From Bifidobacterium amazonense (lineage in GTDB: Bacteria > Actinomycetota > Actinomycetes > Actinomycetales > Bifidobacteriaceae): a DNA stretch of 64,000 nt. Location of the stretch: contig NZ_JAFEJT020000010.1 of the NCBI RefSeq assembly GCF_018555435.2, positions 1 to 64,000 of the forward strand, in the 5' to 3' direction. Under the pieces are notes generated by a model. The model was not told where the DNA came from. It worked only from the letters and a program-made list of their open reading frames with translations, and did no database searches. Each line of letters opens with the position of its first letter. The first letter of the stretch is position 1. A program made the translations under genes and the position numbers. Below are positions 18,819 to 27,124 of the stretch, one piece after another.

Positions 18819-18871
18819 GCGTGGCGGTTTTCTCTCGCTGAATGTCCGTGAGCGAGAGAAAACCGCCACGC
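18819..18871. terminator. Hairpin with 21-base perfect arms, likely two-way terminator
   Basis: The arms 18819-18839 and 18851-18871 are perfect reverse complements over 21 bases with an 11-base loop. It lies between two convergent genes, 7 bases after the acyl-CoA synthetase stop. A TTTTCTCTC stretch in the left arm and GAGAGAAAA in the right arm give a U-rich side in both directions, but no separate T-run follows. The arm length matches the repeats at 12916, 40151 and 58027. Confidence 0.7.
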
Positions 18872-18887
18872 GGGGCAGCCACGCGGG

Positions 18888-19841
18888 TCAGTCGCCGCCG
18901 AGCTGGTAGAGGTTCTCGTCGTATGGCGTGATGACGGTGTCGGTCGAGTCCGGGTCGGCCGGGATCGCAGGCTGATGCTTGAGCACGTAACTGCGGGATC
19001 CGGACGAATCGTCGCGCTGGATGCCGCGCGAGAAGCGCTTGTCGGACGTGACGATCTCGCCGTCGCGCCACCACCATTCGCGGATCTGCCCCTTGCCGTC
19101 GTGATGGATAACGGCCGGCTGACGGGGATCGTCCTTCTCCGCCCAGTCGGCGGAAACGTTCGGATCGAACCACAGTATGCGCACCGACACGCCTGCCTCG
19201 GCCACATTCCCGGATATGGCCGCACCGCCTGACTCGGCCGCGTCCCCGGATGCTCCCGCATCCCCGTAACCGACCGTATCCCCGGACCCGGCCGTGCCGC
19301 CGTTCGCATCACCAGCCGAATCGCCGACCGCGCGTGAAGGACCGACGCCACGGACGACCAGTCTGAGCACGGACTCGCGACCTGCACGCACGTCGTCCAT
19401 GAACCGGTCGATGCGCGCCGGGTCCGCCGTCACATACCGCGGGAACTCGTCGTCGAGGACGATACGCCCGTACTCCCCGTATTCGGCGCGGCCGCCGTAC
19501 ACATACCCCTGCCCGACCAGCTGGTCCACGGTGACGCGCTGATCAAGCGAGACGAGCTCGTCGTAGATCCTCTGCGCGCTCATGCGCGTGGCGCGCTGCC
19601 AGACGAACGCGCCGGTGACGATCACCGCGAGCGCCAGAAACGCGGCGAGCAGCCACCACCACATCGGTCGGCGGCTGGCGATCGGCCTTCGGTCCGTGAC
19701 CGGACGATCTGACACGATCGGGTGACCGGACGCCGTATGCTCCGCCGACTGCGGCGTCGCGCCCAAAGTCACGTCCGGCATCGCGCCGGGCGACGCATCC
19801 GATCCGCCTCCGCGCGGATCATGCTTGATCGTGGGGTTCAT
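18888..19841 (-). CDS. Single-span membrane protein of unknown function
   Basis: I do not recognise this 317-residue protein. It has a cytoplasmic N-terminus of about 60 residues, one membrane helix (MWWWLLAAFLALAVIVTGAF) at about residues 66-88, and an outer domain. The outer domain has two folded-looking parts (RIYDELVSLDQRVTVDQL to VRGVGP, and SVRILWFDPN to the end). They are separated by about 50 residues of Gly/Asp/Ala/Ser repeats such as GDAGASGDAAESGGA. The start at 19841 follows a strong AAGGAGG; the extended frame to 19934 has none. It is divergent from the response regulator gene at 20091, and the membrane anchor plus outer domain would suit a sensor partner or a target of that system. 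This is a guess from position. Confidence 0.7.
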   Translation of the reverse strand: MNPTIKHDPRGGGSDASPGAMPDVTLGATPQSAEHTASGHPIVSDRPVTDRRPIASRRPMWWWLLAAFLALAVIVTGAFVWQRATRMSAQRIYDELVSLDQRVTVDQLVGQGYVYGGRAEYGEYGRIVLDDEFPRYVTADPARIDRFMDDVRAGRESVLRLVVRGVGPSRAVGDSAGDANGGTAGSGDTVGYGDAGASGDAAESGGAAISGNVAEAGVSVRILWFDPNVSADWAEKDDPRQPAVIHHDGKGQIREWWWRDGEIVTSDKRFSRGIQRDDSSGSRSYVLKHQPAIPADPDSTDTVITPYDENLYQLGGD

Positions 19842-20012
19842 GGCGACCTCCTTGTCTTCCGTGCGCCCGGTGCCGCGGACCCGCCGCCCGCCGCTTCCGA
19901 ACCGTCGTCCGGAGCCGGCCTGCCGGCCTGCCAAACTGCCAACCTGCTGGCCTTCCGGTCATCTGCCGTCGCGGCCGGCCCCGTCGATGATTCCACGGTA
20001 CGACTCCCCCAT

Positions 20013-20083
20013 TGTCGCGCGACAGTGCACGACATGCGGCGCATGACATGGGGTGCCGGCCGCGTGTCGCACAAGCCTAGACT
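20013..20083 (+). promoter_or_regulatory. Palindrome and leaderless promoter of the first response regulator gene
   Basis: A perfect 12-bp palindrome, TGTCGCGCGACA (20013-20024), lies about 65 bases upstream of a -10 hexamer TAGACT (20078-20083). The -10 is followed after 7 bases by the start codon at 20091, which would give a leaderless transcript. The palindrome could bind the regulator itself. The rest of the 249-base divergent region shows only short CCGGCCTG repeats. Confidence 0.5.
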
Positions 20084-20090
20084 GGACGGC

Positions 20091-20711
20091 ATGGAGCAGT
20101 ATGCGCAGTCTCGGCCGGTGTCGGTCGCGATCGTGGACAACGATCGCATGGCATTGATGGCGTTGTCGTCGTTGCTGGCCCGCAGCGGATGCACGGTGAT
20201 GTGGACCGCACAGCTGGGTACGGCCACGATCCAGCGTTGCATTCGTGCGCAGGACCGGCCGAACGTGCTGCTGGTCGACATGGCGCTTGCGGACATGACC
20301 GGCATCGACGTGTGCCGTGAGGTGCGCAAGTGGGCGCCGACGCTACCGATGATCGGCGTGACCGCCTACGATCCGGACGTCTACCGTGATGCCGCGGTCG
20401 CGGCCGGTGCGGCCGACGTGATCAGCAAGGACGATGTCTCGTCCATCGCCGCCGCCATTCGCGCGCTTTCCACAAGTCAACCATCCGATCCCGCATCGTC
20501 AACCCAACCGGAGCGATCGTTCGCACTGTCCTCGCAGCAGGCCGCGATCATGCGACGATACGCGGACGGCCGGTCGACCGACGAGATCGCCACCGAACTC
20601 GGCGTATCGAAGGGCACGATCTTCTCGCAGGTCGCGCGCGTGCGGGAGAAGCTGCATGCGCGCGACCGCGACGAGGCCGTCGCCCTGTGCCGCCGGTTTC
20701 TAAGGATGTGA
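20091..20711 (+). CDS. NarL/LuxR-type response regulator (first pair)
   Basis: This is a 206-residue two-component regulator. The receiver domain (about 8-125) has the acidic pair in VDND, phospho-acceptor Asp63 in LLVDMALADM, Thr in GVTAYDPDVY, and Lys in VISKDD. After a Ser/Pro/Gln linker comes a LuxR-type helix-turn-helix (about 145-205: AAIMRRYADGRSTDEIATEL). ATG at 20091 is chosen because a TAGACT -10 box lies 7 bases before it; no ribosome site is present. The kinase gene starts 4 bases after its stop. Receiver sequence and order are strikingly like the pair at 61904-62725, with shared VCRxxR, TAYxxDVY and ISKxD, so the two systems are paralogues. Confidence 0.88.
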   Translation: MEQYAQSRPVSVAIVDNDRMALMALSSLLARSGCTVMWTAQLGTATIQRCIRAQDRPNVLLVDMALADMTGIDVCREVRKWAPTLPMIGVTAYDPDVYRDAAVAAGAADVISKDDVSSIAAAIRALSTSQPSDPASSTQPERSFALSSQQAAIMRRYADGRSTDEIATELGVSKGTIFSQVARVREKLHARDRDEAVALCRRFLRM

Positions 20712-20715
20712 CGCG

Positions 20716-22377
20716 ATGAGGAACACCACGAACGCCACGAACACCACGAACGTCAGAGATGCCGGCAAGCGCACTGGCAGGAGAAACCGCCGGCACATCG
20801 CCGTCCCCATTTCGGGAGTGTCGGCCATCAGGGGACGCTTCCGCAGAAGCATCAGCAAACGTCTGCTGTGGGATTGGCGCACCCGCGTGCTGCTGGCATG
20901 CGCGTCGATTCCCGCGGTGATCGAGACCACGTATCTGATCGGCGTCGGTGATGTGGGTGACACTGCTGTGTTGTTCGCGCTGCTGGCGATCGTCGGCTGT
21001 CTGCTGATGGCCTTGCTACCGCGCGTCGGCGGGTGGGCGGTCGTCGCCCTGTGGGCGGCGCGTTGCATCACACCGGAGACGACGCCGTTTTCGCTGCTGT
21101 TCTGTCTGCTGATGGCCGTGACGATCATGGCGTATCTGGGCATCGGCATGGCGTTGCTGGCGGTGGTTGCGGCCCAGATCGCGGCAACGTCGCGCATGTG
21201 GCTGTATCCGTGGGATTCGTCGGTGTTCGTAATCGTCTGCGCGACCGCCGCGTTGTCGATGGTCTCGCTATGGCTCGGGTCGATGATGGGCTGGAGGGAA
21301 CGGCAGGAGATCGAGGATCAGGAGCGCGCCGAACTACTGCATCGCATCGCCGACCAGCAGCTCGCCACACAGTTGCATCATTCGGTCGCCAACGACCTGA
21401 CCACGATCCTGCTGCTTACGCGTCAGCTGCATCCGGACGCGGTCGTCGGCGACGAAGCCGATGTCGGCGATTTCGGCAGTCGCGGTAATCCCAGAAATGC
21501 TGACGGCCCCGGCAGTCGTGACGACGATCGTGACGATATCGACGGCAACGTACGCACCGGCACGAACCACATCGACGCGAACGCCGACGGCAACGTCGAC
21601 GATCGCGAGGCGACGATCACGTTGATCGAGCGGACCGCGCAGGACTCACTGCGCAAGGTGCGCATGCTGATCGCAGGACTGGACCGAAGCGACGGTCGGG
21701 AGCAGGTCCGACCAAGCCCGACCGGAATCGTCGATCGCGTCGATCGCGCCGGCATTCACGATTTCGACTATCCCGAGCATCCCGACGATTCGGAGGATCG
21801 CAACGATCCCAGCGGCGTTGACGGTCCCGAATGTCTTGGGAATCCCATCACTTCCGACGATATTCGCGACACGGTCCGCCGATGCGATCAGTCGCAGCGG
21901 CAACTCACCGTGATCACTTCGGATGAGCTGCACACAATCGCAGAGGAATACGATGCACGGCTGCACGCCAACAGGCTGGACGGCTCGATCATCGTCACCG
22001 GGGAACGGCGCTGCTTCTGCGCCGCGGGACGCAAGGCCGCGTTGTTCGACATCCTGCGCGAGGTCGTCGGCAACATGATGAAATACGCCGATCCGGCTGC
22101 CGGCTACTGCATCGCGGTCGCGCTCGCGCCCGGATTGGCCACGCTGTCGGCGTCCAACGGCGTGCGCGGGCGGAACGGTGCGGCCGGCGGTTCGGCCGTG
22201 ACCGGCGCGGCAACCGCAACCGGTACAGCAAGCGCAACGGACGCAGACGATGGCGATCTGTCCGGCGGCACGGGACTCGCCCGATGCCGACGGATGGCGG
22301 CATCATTCGGCGGCGAATTCACCGCCGAACACGACGACGGGACATGGACCATCCTGCTCAGGCTGCCGCTGGTCTAA
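20716..22377 (+). CDS. Membrane histidine kinase with disordered Asp/Asn-rich insertions
   Basis: This 553-residue protein is the likely partner of the preceding regulator. Four to five membrane helices span about residues 57-192. A coiled segment then leads to the phosphorylation helix LHHSVANDLTTILLL (His221 or His222), and after insertions comes a degenerate HATPase domain with an N-box REVVGNMMKYAD (about 450) and a C-terminal GTGLARCRRMAASFGG box. Residues 241-298 and 326-382 are low-complexity stretches rich in Asp, Asn, Gly and Arg that split the dimerisation helices from each other and from the ATPase domain. Another Ala/Gly/Thr insertion splits the ATPase domain itself. The start at 20716 is translationally coupled to the regulator. 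The ligand is unknown. Confidence 0.78.
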   Translation: MRNTTNATNTTNVRDAGKRTGRRNRRHIAVPISGVSAIRGRFRRSISKRLLWDWRTRVLLACASIPAVIETTYLIGVGDVGDTAVLFALLAIVGCLLMALLPRVGGWAVVALWAARCITPETTPFSLLFCLLMAVTIMAYLGIGMALLAVVAAQIAATSRMWLYPWDSSVFVIVCATAALSMVSLWLGSMMGWRERQEIEDQERAELLHRIADQQLATQLHHSVANDLTTILLLTRQLHPDAVVGDEADVGDFGSRGNPRNADGPGSRDDDRDDIDGNVRTGTNHIDANADGNVDDREATITLIERTAQDSLRKVRMLIAGLDRSDGREQVRPSPTGIVDRVDRAGIHDFDYPEHPDDSEDRNDPSGVDGPECLGNPITSDDIRDTVRRCDQSQRQLTVITSDELHTIAEEYDARLHANRLDGSIIVTGERRCFCAAGRKAALFDILREVVGNMMKYADPAAGYCIAVALAPGLATLSASNGVRGRNGAAGGSAVTGAATATGTASATDADDGDLSGGTGLARCRRMAASFGGEFTAEHDDGTWTILLRLPLV

Positions 22378-22411
22378 CCGGATTGCCTGACAACGGCCTG
22401 TTGTGAACCGT

Positions 22412-22539
22412 ATCTTGCAGTTCTAGGTCGTCACGCTGGGTATCCGAGGTTTGCGTGATGATCCGATCATTGGAATTCCGCCGTTTTTGGATTTCCGCAA
22501 ACGCGTGATACTCGGGCTGATGACCTAGAACTGCAAGAT
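22412..22539. repeat. 128-base imperfect long inverted repeat
   Basis: The outer arms 22412-22429 and 22522-22539 pair perfectly over 18 bases (ATCTTGCAGTTCTAGGTC). Pairing continues inward with interruptions: TCA/TGA, GGTATC/GATACT-type pairs, and GTTTGCG/CGCAAAC (22449-22455 with 22496-22502). The centre is AT-rich compared with the surroundings. It lies between convergent genes. It may be a miniature element or a structured RNA; no target-site duplication was clear. Confidence 0.55.
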
Positions 22540-22612
22540 GCGGACTCAGCGAAGCCACTGCAGCCCTCAGCGAAGGGGGATACGGATCAAATTACCTGCA
22601 GATGACGCAAAT

Positions 22613-22643
22613 AAGGCCGCCCGGCATGGTGCCGGACGGCCTT
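22613..22643 (-). terminator. Terminator of the arabinose operon
   Basis: The hairpin has 13-base arms, AAGGCCGCCCGGC (22613-22625) and GCCGGACGGCCTT (22631-22643), with a 5-base loop and one mismatch. On the minus strand it ends in CCTTATTTG, and it lies about 35 bases after the araA stop. Confidence 0.75.
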
Positions 22644-22679
22644 GTGATCGGCTACCGATCAGCGATCAGGGAATCGCGA

Positions 22680-24197
22680 TCAGTGCTGGTTGTTGAGACG
22701 GTGGTACATCTCGGACAGCTGCAGTTCCTTCTCGAACTGGCGGGCGGTGGTGTCCTTGTCGATGACGGCGAGCTCCACGCCGGCGATGCGGGCGAAGTCC
22801 TCCCAAGCCTCACGGCCGACGGAGGTGGTCATGCAGGTGTGGTGCGAGCCACCGGCGGTGATCCAGCACTGGACGGCGGTCTTGAGGTCCGGCTGCGGCT
22901 TCCAGACGGCGCGGGCGCACGGCAGCTCCTTGAGGGAACCCTGCGGCTCGACGACGTCGACGACGTCCATGAGCAGACGGAAGCGCTCGCGCTCGTCGGC
23001 CATGGAGACCACGACCGCGTCCTTCTTCGGGGCGCCGGAGAAGACCAGGCGCACCGGGTCGGCCTTGCCGCCGATGCCGAGCGGGTGGATCTCCAGCTTC
23101 GGCTTGGCGATGGTGCCGATGGCCGGGGAGACCTCGAGCATGTGGGAGCCCATGTCGAGCTCGTCGCCCTCGGTGAAGTTGTAGGAGTAGTCCTCCATCA
23201 GGGAGGCGCCGCCGTCGAGGCCGTAGCCCATCACGGCGCCGATGCGCACGAGGACGGCGGTCTTCCAGTCGCCTTCGGCGGAGAAGCCCCAGCCGTACTC
23301 GGACGGGAAGCGCTGCGGGCCGACGCCCGGCAGCTGCGGGAGGGCGCCGAGGTCCTCGAAGTTGTCAACGCCGGCGGTGCAGCCGTTGGCGCGCATCATG
23401 TTGACCATCGCGGCCTCTTCCTTGGCGGCGATGAACAGGGAGTCGTACTTGGCGTCCAGCAGGGCCGGATCGACGTCGTACTTGGCCTTGTAGTCCTCGA
23501 TGATCTCCTTGACCTGGTCGTCCTTGACGGCGTCGTACGCGGCGACGAGCTCGTTGACGGCCCAGGTGTTGATGGAGGCGCCGAACACGCGCTCGGCTTC
23601 GGTCTTGTCGCCTTCGGTGACGGCGACGTTGCGCATGTTGTCGCCCCAGCGCATGACCTTCATGTTGTTGGAGGCGTCCCAGCCGGCGCAGGCGCGGGCC
23701 CAGGTGCCGACCTTCTCGGCGACTTCCGGATCGGTGTAGTGGCCGACGACGATCTTGCGCGGGATGCCGAGGCGGGAGACGATGTAACCGAACTCACGGT
23801 CGCCGTGGGCGGCCTGGTTCAGGTTCATGAAGTCCATGTCGATGGTCTCCCACGGGATCTCCTTGTGGTGCTGGGTGGCCAGCTGCAGCAGCGGCTTGGT
23901 GAGCACTTCGAGGCCGCGGATCCACATCTTGGCCGGGGAGAAGGTGTGGCACCAGGCGATGACGCCGATGACGTTCGGGTTGGCGGAGGCCTCGACCATG
24001 AACTGCTTGACGCCGTCGGAGGACTTCAGGGTCGGCTTGAGGACGATCTTGGCCGGGATCTTGCCGGTCTTGTTCAGGTAGTCGACCATTTCCGCGGAGT
24101 GCGCGGCGACCTGACGAAGGGCTTCCTCGCCGTACAGGTCCTGCGAGCCGACGCCGAACCAGATTTCCTTGCCCTCAAAGGGGTTTTCCATTGCCAT
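22680..24197 (-). CDS. araA: L-arabinose isomerase
   Basis: AraA converts L-arabinose to L-ribulose, the first step of arabinose use. The 505-residue length is standard. The catalytic glutamates lie in WGFSAEGDWK and SLMEDYSY, and the metal-binding histidines in THHKEIPW-like and late SHHTC segments. The N-terminal FGVGSQDLYGEE is typical. The start at 24197 follows AAAGGAG. It is the last gene of the operon araB-araD-araA, and a 156-base gap with a large hairpin separates it from araD. Expression is presumably controlled by AraQ from the araB promoter. The identification is secure. Confidence 0.97.
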   Translation of the reverse strand: MAMENPFEGKEIWFGVGSQDLYGEEALRQVAAHSAEMVDYLNKTGKIPAKIVLKPTLKSSDGVKQFMVEASANPNVIGVIAWCHTFSPAKMWIRGLEVLTKPLLQLATQHHKEIPWETIDMDFMNLNQAAHGDREFGYIVSRLGIPRKIVVGHYTDPEVAEKVGTWARACAGWDASNNMKVMRWGDNMRNVAVTEGDKTEAERVFGASINTWAVNELVAAYDAVKDDQVKEIIEDYKAKYDVDPALLDAKYDSLFIAAKEEAAMVNMMRANGCTAGVDNFEDLGALPQLPGVGPQRFPSEYGWGFSAEGDWKTAVLVRIGAVMGYGLDGGASLMEDYSYNFTEGDELDMGSHMLEVSPAIGTIAKPKLEIHPLGIGGKADPVRLVFSGAPKKDAVVVSMADERERFRLLMDVVDVVEPQGSLKELPCARAVWKPQPDLKTAVQCWITAGGSHHTCMTTSVGREAWEDFARIAGVELAVIDKDTTARQFEKELQLSEMYHRLNNQH

Positions 24198-24265
24198 GAT
24201 TGGCTCCTTTGTTACTTCGTTGTGGAACAGTTTGTTGTTATCTCAGTGCTGACGCAGTCAGCGGT

Positions 24266-24356
24266 GATTTGGCGCGTGTGTCCGCAAGGCGCGGAAGGCG
24301 AAGACGTACGAAGGTACTTCGAGCCTTCCGCAACGCAGCGGACACTCCGCCAAATC
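24266..24356. repeat. Large intercistronic hairpin between araD and araA
   Basis: GATTTGGCG starting at 24266 pairs with the region CGCCAAATC ending at 24356, which includes the araD stop codon. Inner pairs are GTGTCCGC with GCGGACAC and GCGGAAGGC with GCCTTCCGC. This makes an imperfect stem of about 30 base pairs. It could protect or separate the araA message. Confidence 0.6.
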
Positions 24357-25047
24357 AGTGCTGGCCGTAGACGTTCTGGTAGCGGTCGTTCAGCTTATCG
24401 ATGTCGGCCTGCGGGATCTCGATGATGTCGCCGAGCTGCTTGGCGGCCCACATGGTGTGCGCGACCTCCTCGGTCATGGCGGCGGCCTTGACGGCGGCCT
24501 CCGCGTCCTTGCCGATGGTGAACGGACCGTGGTTCTGCATGAGCACGGCCGGGGACTTCGGGTACTTCTTGAGCGTCTCGACGACACCCTCGCCGATGGC
24601 CTCGGAGCCGATGAGACGGAACGGGCCGACCGGCACCGGGCCGCCGAACTCGTCGCCCATCATGGTCAGGCCGCACGGGATGTTCTGGCCGGTGGCCGCC
24701 CACGCGGTCGCGTAGGTGGAGTGCGTGTGCACGACGCCGTACACGTTCGGCATGTGACGGTAGATGTACGCGTGGGACGCGGTGTCGGAGGAAGGGGCCT
24801 CGGTGCCGTCGACGACGTTGCCGTCGAGGTCGCACACGACCATGGAGCCCGGAGTCAGGTACTCGTAGCGCACGCCGGACGGCTTGATGACCATGAGGTC
24901 GGCGGTGTGCAGACGCTGGGAGACGTTGCCGGCGGTCCACACGACGAGGTTCCACTTGATGAGCTGCTCGTGCAGGGTGGCGACGACTTCGCGCACCTGC
25001 TTGACTTCGGCGCGGACTTCCGGACCGTAATCGGCGAGAGTTGCCAT
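24355..25047 (-). CDS. araD: L-ribulose-5-phosphate 4-epimerase
   Basis: AraD interconverts L-ribulose 5-phosphate and D-xylulose 5-phosphate, and in bifidobacteria the product feeds the phosphoketolase pathway. The protein has 230 residues, as usual for the class II aldolase/epimerase family. Visible motifs are NVSQRL and KPSGV for phosphate binding, the zinc histidines of VHTHSTYA, and a further metal ligand in QNHGPF. The ATG at 25047 follows AAAGGAAC; an upstream ATG at 25116 would add 23 residues with no ribosome site. It lies between araB and araA in the operon. The identification is secure. Confidence 0.96.
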   Translation of the reverse strand: MATLADYGPEVRAEVKQVREVVATLHEQLIKWNLVVWTAGNVSQRLHTADLMVIKPSGVRYEYLTPGSMVVCDLDGNVVDGTEAPSSDTASHAYIYRHMPNVYGVVHTHSTYATAWAATGQNIPCGLTMMGDEFGGPVPVGPFRLIGSEAIGEGVVETLKKYPKSPAVLMQNHGPFTIGKDAEAAVKAAAMTEEVAHTMWAAKQLGDIIEIPQADIDKLNDRYQNVYGQH

Positions 25048-25170
25048 GATTGTTCCTTTCGGTATTGCTTGTTGACGGTTGTTTGTTTTGCGCTGTACTG
25101 TTACGTTTTTTTGCAATTACGGACTCGCCTGCGGCGAGACTTGTTGCTACCTCGCGGCTGTCGCCGCTCG

Positions 25171-25217
25171 GCTGAGCCTACAAACAGCCCACTGGGCTGT
25201 TTGCTTAACGGCTCAGC
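25171..25217. repeat. Nested hairpin between araB and araD
   Basis: The inner stem CAAACAGCCC (25181-25190) pairs with GGGCTGTTTG (25194-25203). It is enclosed by GCTGAGCC (25171-25178) and GGCTCAGC (25210-25217). It lies just after the araB stop, and like the araD-araA hairpin it could stabilise or partly end the transcript. Confidence 0.6.
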
Positions 25218-25220
25218 GGT

Positions 25221-26864
25221 TCAGCCTTCCAGCGGAACCGCGGCGATGGCGGCCTTCTCGATGGGCAGGCCCTTGCCGAAGCGCTCGAAGAAACGCTCGA
25301 AGCCGGCCACGTCGTTCGGATCCGGCGTCTCGGTGGTGGACTGCGCGTCCTTGAACACGCGGCCGTCGAGGTAGTCGGCGAGGTTGGTGTGGTCCTCGTT
25401 GGTGTTCCACAGGTAGTCGGCGAGCACGGCCATGCCCCAGGCGCCGCCCTCGGCGGCGGTGGTCATGACCTTGATCGGGGTGTCGAACGCGGCGGCGAGG
25501 ATCTTCTGCGCGACCTTCGGGGTGGTGAAGATGCCGCCGTGGCCGACGAGCGAGTCGATTTCGACGTGCTCGTCCTTGGTCATCACGTCCATGCCGATCT
25601 TGACCGGGCTGAACGCGCTGAACAGCTGGGCGCGCATGAAGTTCGCGAGGCTCATGTGGGCTTCGGGGTTGCGCACGAAGAGCGGGCGGCCCTCCTCGAG
25701 GCCGGCGAGGAATTCGCCGGAGCGGAACGGATAGTTGATCAGGCCGCCGCAGTCGGCGTCCGCGTCGTCGGAGATGGCGGTGCGGAACAGCGTGCCGTAC
25801 AGCGTGCCGGCGTCGACCGGCTGGCCGATCGCGGCCGCGAACTGGCCGAACAGGCCGACCCACGCGTTGAGGTCGGAGGTGAAGTTGTTGGCGTGGCTCA
25901 TGCCCGCGAGGTCGCCGGCCGGGGTGGTGACGAGGTCGACTTCCGGATGCAGGGCCTTGAGCTTGTGCTCGAGGACGACCATCGCGAAGATGGAGGTGCC
26001 GGCGGAGACGTTGCCGGTGCGCACGCGCACGGAGTTGGTGGCGACCATGCCGGTGCCCGCGTCGCCTTCCGGCGGGGCGAGCGTGATGCCGGGCTTGAGG
26101 GTGCCGGTCGGGTCGAGCAGCAGCGCGCCCGCCTCGGTGAGCGTGCCGGCCGGGGTGCCGGCGACGAGCGGGGTCGGCAGCAGGTTCTCGAGCTTCCACG
26201 GCTGGGCGGCGACTTCGGGCAGCGCGTCGAACTTCTCGATGAACGCCTGTTCGTAGGTGTGGGTGGTCGGGTCGATCGGGAACATGCCGGAGGCGTCGCC
26301 GATGCCGAGCACCTTCTCGCCGGTGAGCTTCCAGTGCACGTAGCCGGCCAGCGTGGTGAAGTAGGCGACCTTGGAGACGTGCTCCTCCTTGTTGAGCACG
26401 CACTGGTAGAGGTGCGCGATGGACCAACGCTCGGGGATGTTGTACTGGAACAGCTCGGAGAGCTTCTCGTGGGCCTCGTGCGTGTTGGTGTTCTGCCAGG
26501 TGCGGAACGGCACGAGCAGTTCGCCGTCCTTGTCGAAGGCGAGGTAGCCGTGCATCATGGCGGAGAAGCCGATGTGGCCGATCTTGGTGAGCTTTTCGCC
26601 GTAGGCGGTGTGCACGTCGTTGGCCATGGCGGCGTAGGCGGACTGCAGGCCCTTCCAGATCTCGTCGACCGAGTAGCTCCACAGGCCGTCCTCGAGGTGG
26701 CTGGCCCAGCTGTAATCGCCGGAGGCGATGGTGGCATACGTGTCGTCGATCAGCACGGCCTTGATGCGGGTGGATCCGAATTCGATGCCGAGCGAGGTCT
26801 TGCCGGCGCGGATCTTTTCGGCGATGCCGGCGATCTGTTCGGTGTCGCTCACGGTTGCTGCCAT
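25221..26864 (-). CDS. araB: L-ribulokinase, FGGY family
   Basis: This FGGY-family sugar kinase phosphorylates L-ribulose with ATP. It has 547 residues. The N-terminal phosphate-binding element GIEFGSTRIKAVLID lies at about 26-40. The ATP-domain elements AGTSIFAM and TTAAEGGAWGMAVLA follow, the latter being the FGGY ATP-site glycine segment. The operon context with araD and araA, and the overall match to bifidobacterial AraB, support ribulokinase over xylulokinase, though sequence alone cannot fully exclude the latter. The start at 26864 follows AAGGAGT. It is the first gene of the operon, with an AraQ-type operator 61 bases upstream. Confidence 0.92.
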   Translation of the reverse strand: MAATVSDTEQIAGIAEKIRAGKTSLGIEFGSTRIKAVLIDDTYATIASGDYSWASHLEDGLWSYSVDEIWKGLQSAYAAMANDVHTAYGEKLTKIGHIGFSAMMHGYLAFDKDGELLVPFRTWQNTNTHEAHEKLSELFQYNIPERWSIAHLYQCVLNKEEHVSKVAYFTTLAGYVHWKLTGEKVLGIGDASGMFPIDPTTHTYEQAFIEKFDALPEVAAQPWKLENLLPTPLVAGTPAGTLTEAGALLLDPTGTLKPGITLAPPEGDAGTGMVATNSVRVRTGNVSAGTSIFAMVVLEHKLKALHPEVDLVTTPAGDLAGMSHANNFTSDLNAWVGLFGQFAAAIGQPVDAGTLYGTLFRTAISDDADADCGGLINYPFRSGEFLAGLEEGRPLFVRNPEAHMSLANFMRAQLFSAFSPVKIGMDVMTKDEHVEIDSLVGHGGIFTTPKVAQKILAAAFDTPIKVMTTAAEGGAWGMAVLADYLWNTNEDHTNLADYLDGRVFKDAQSTTETPDPNDVAGFERFFERFGKGLPIEKAAIAAVPLEG

Positions 26865-26924
26865 AGTGCGAACTCCTTGTCGTTACCTAAGCTCCCAAGC
26901 GCCGCATCCACTCCATCGGAGAAC

Positions 26925-26978
26925 TGTTAGCGCTCACATCAACGGTTTCATTGTAGCGAGGTGGGCGGATGAGCACAA
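26925..26978 (-). promoter_or_regulatory. araB promoter with AraQ operator
   Basis: On the minus strand, a -35 TTGTGC (26973-26978) and a -10 TACAAT (26950-26955) are 17 bases apart. The palindrome TGTTAGCGCTCACA (26925-26938) covers the region just after the expected start site. It is close to the pattern TGTGANCGNTCACA seen at three other places in this window. Confidence 0.75.
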
Positions 26979-27124
26979 CCCCGCCGTGTCTTGTGTTGAT
27001 AGCCGGCCATAAACGCGGCATATGGCCGTTTTCCCGCGACGTGCACGATGCGCACCGTCAGCGAAACAGCCGATCGCCGAGACATCTGATTGCCGACGAC
27101 AATCGTTTCCCGATGCCAGACAGC

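Larger units (their letters stand above)
22378..22679. other. 302-base intergenic region between kinase and araA
   Basis: It contains a long imperfect inverted repeat at 22412-22539 and the araA terminator at 22613-22643. Between these, 22540-22612 shows nothing recognisable. No gene with a ribosome site is present. Confidence 0.6.

Noticed and set aside
22358-22558. Minus-strand frame of 66 codons
   Set aside because: It lies within the long inverted repeat, has no ribosome site, and its product has no recognisable features.
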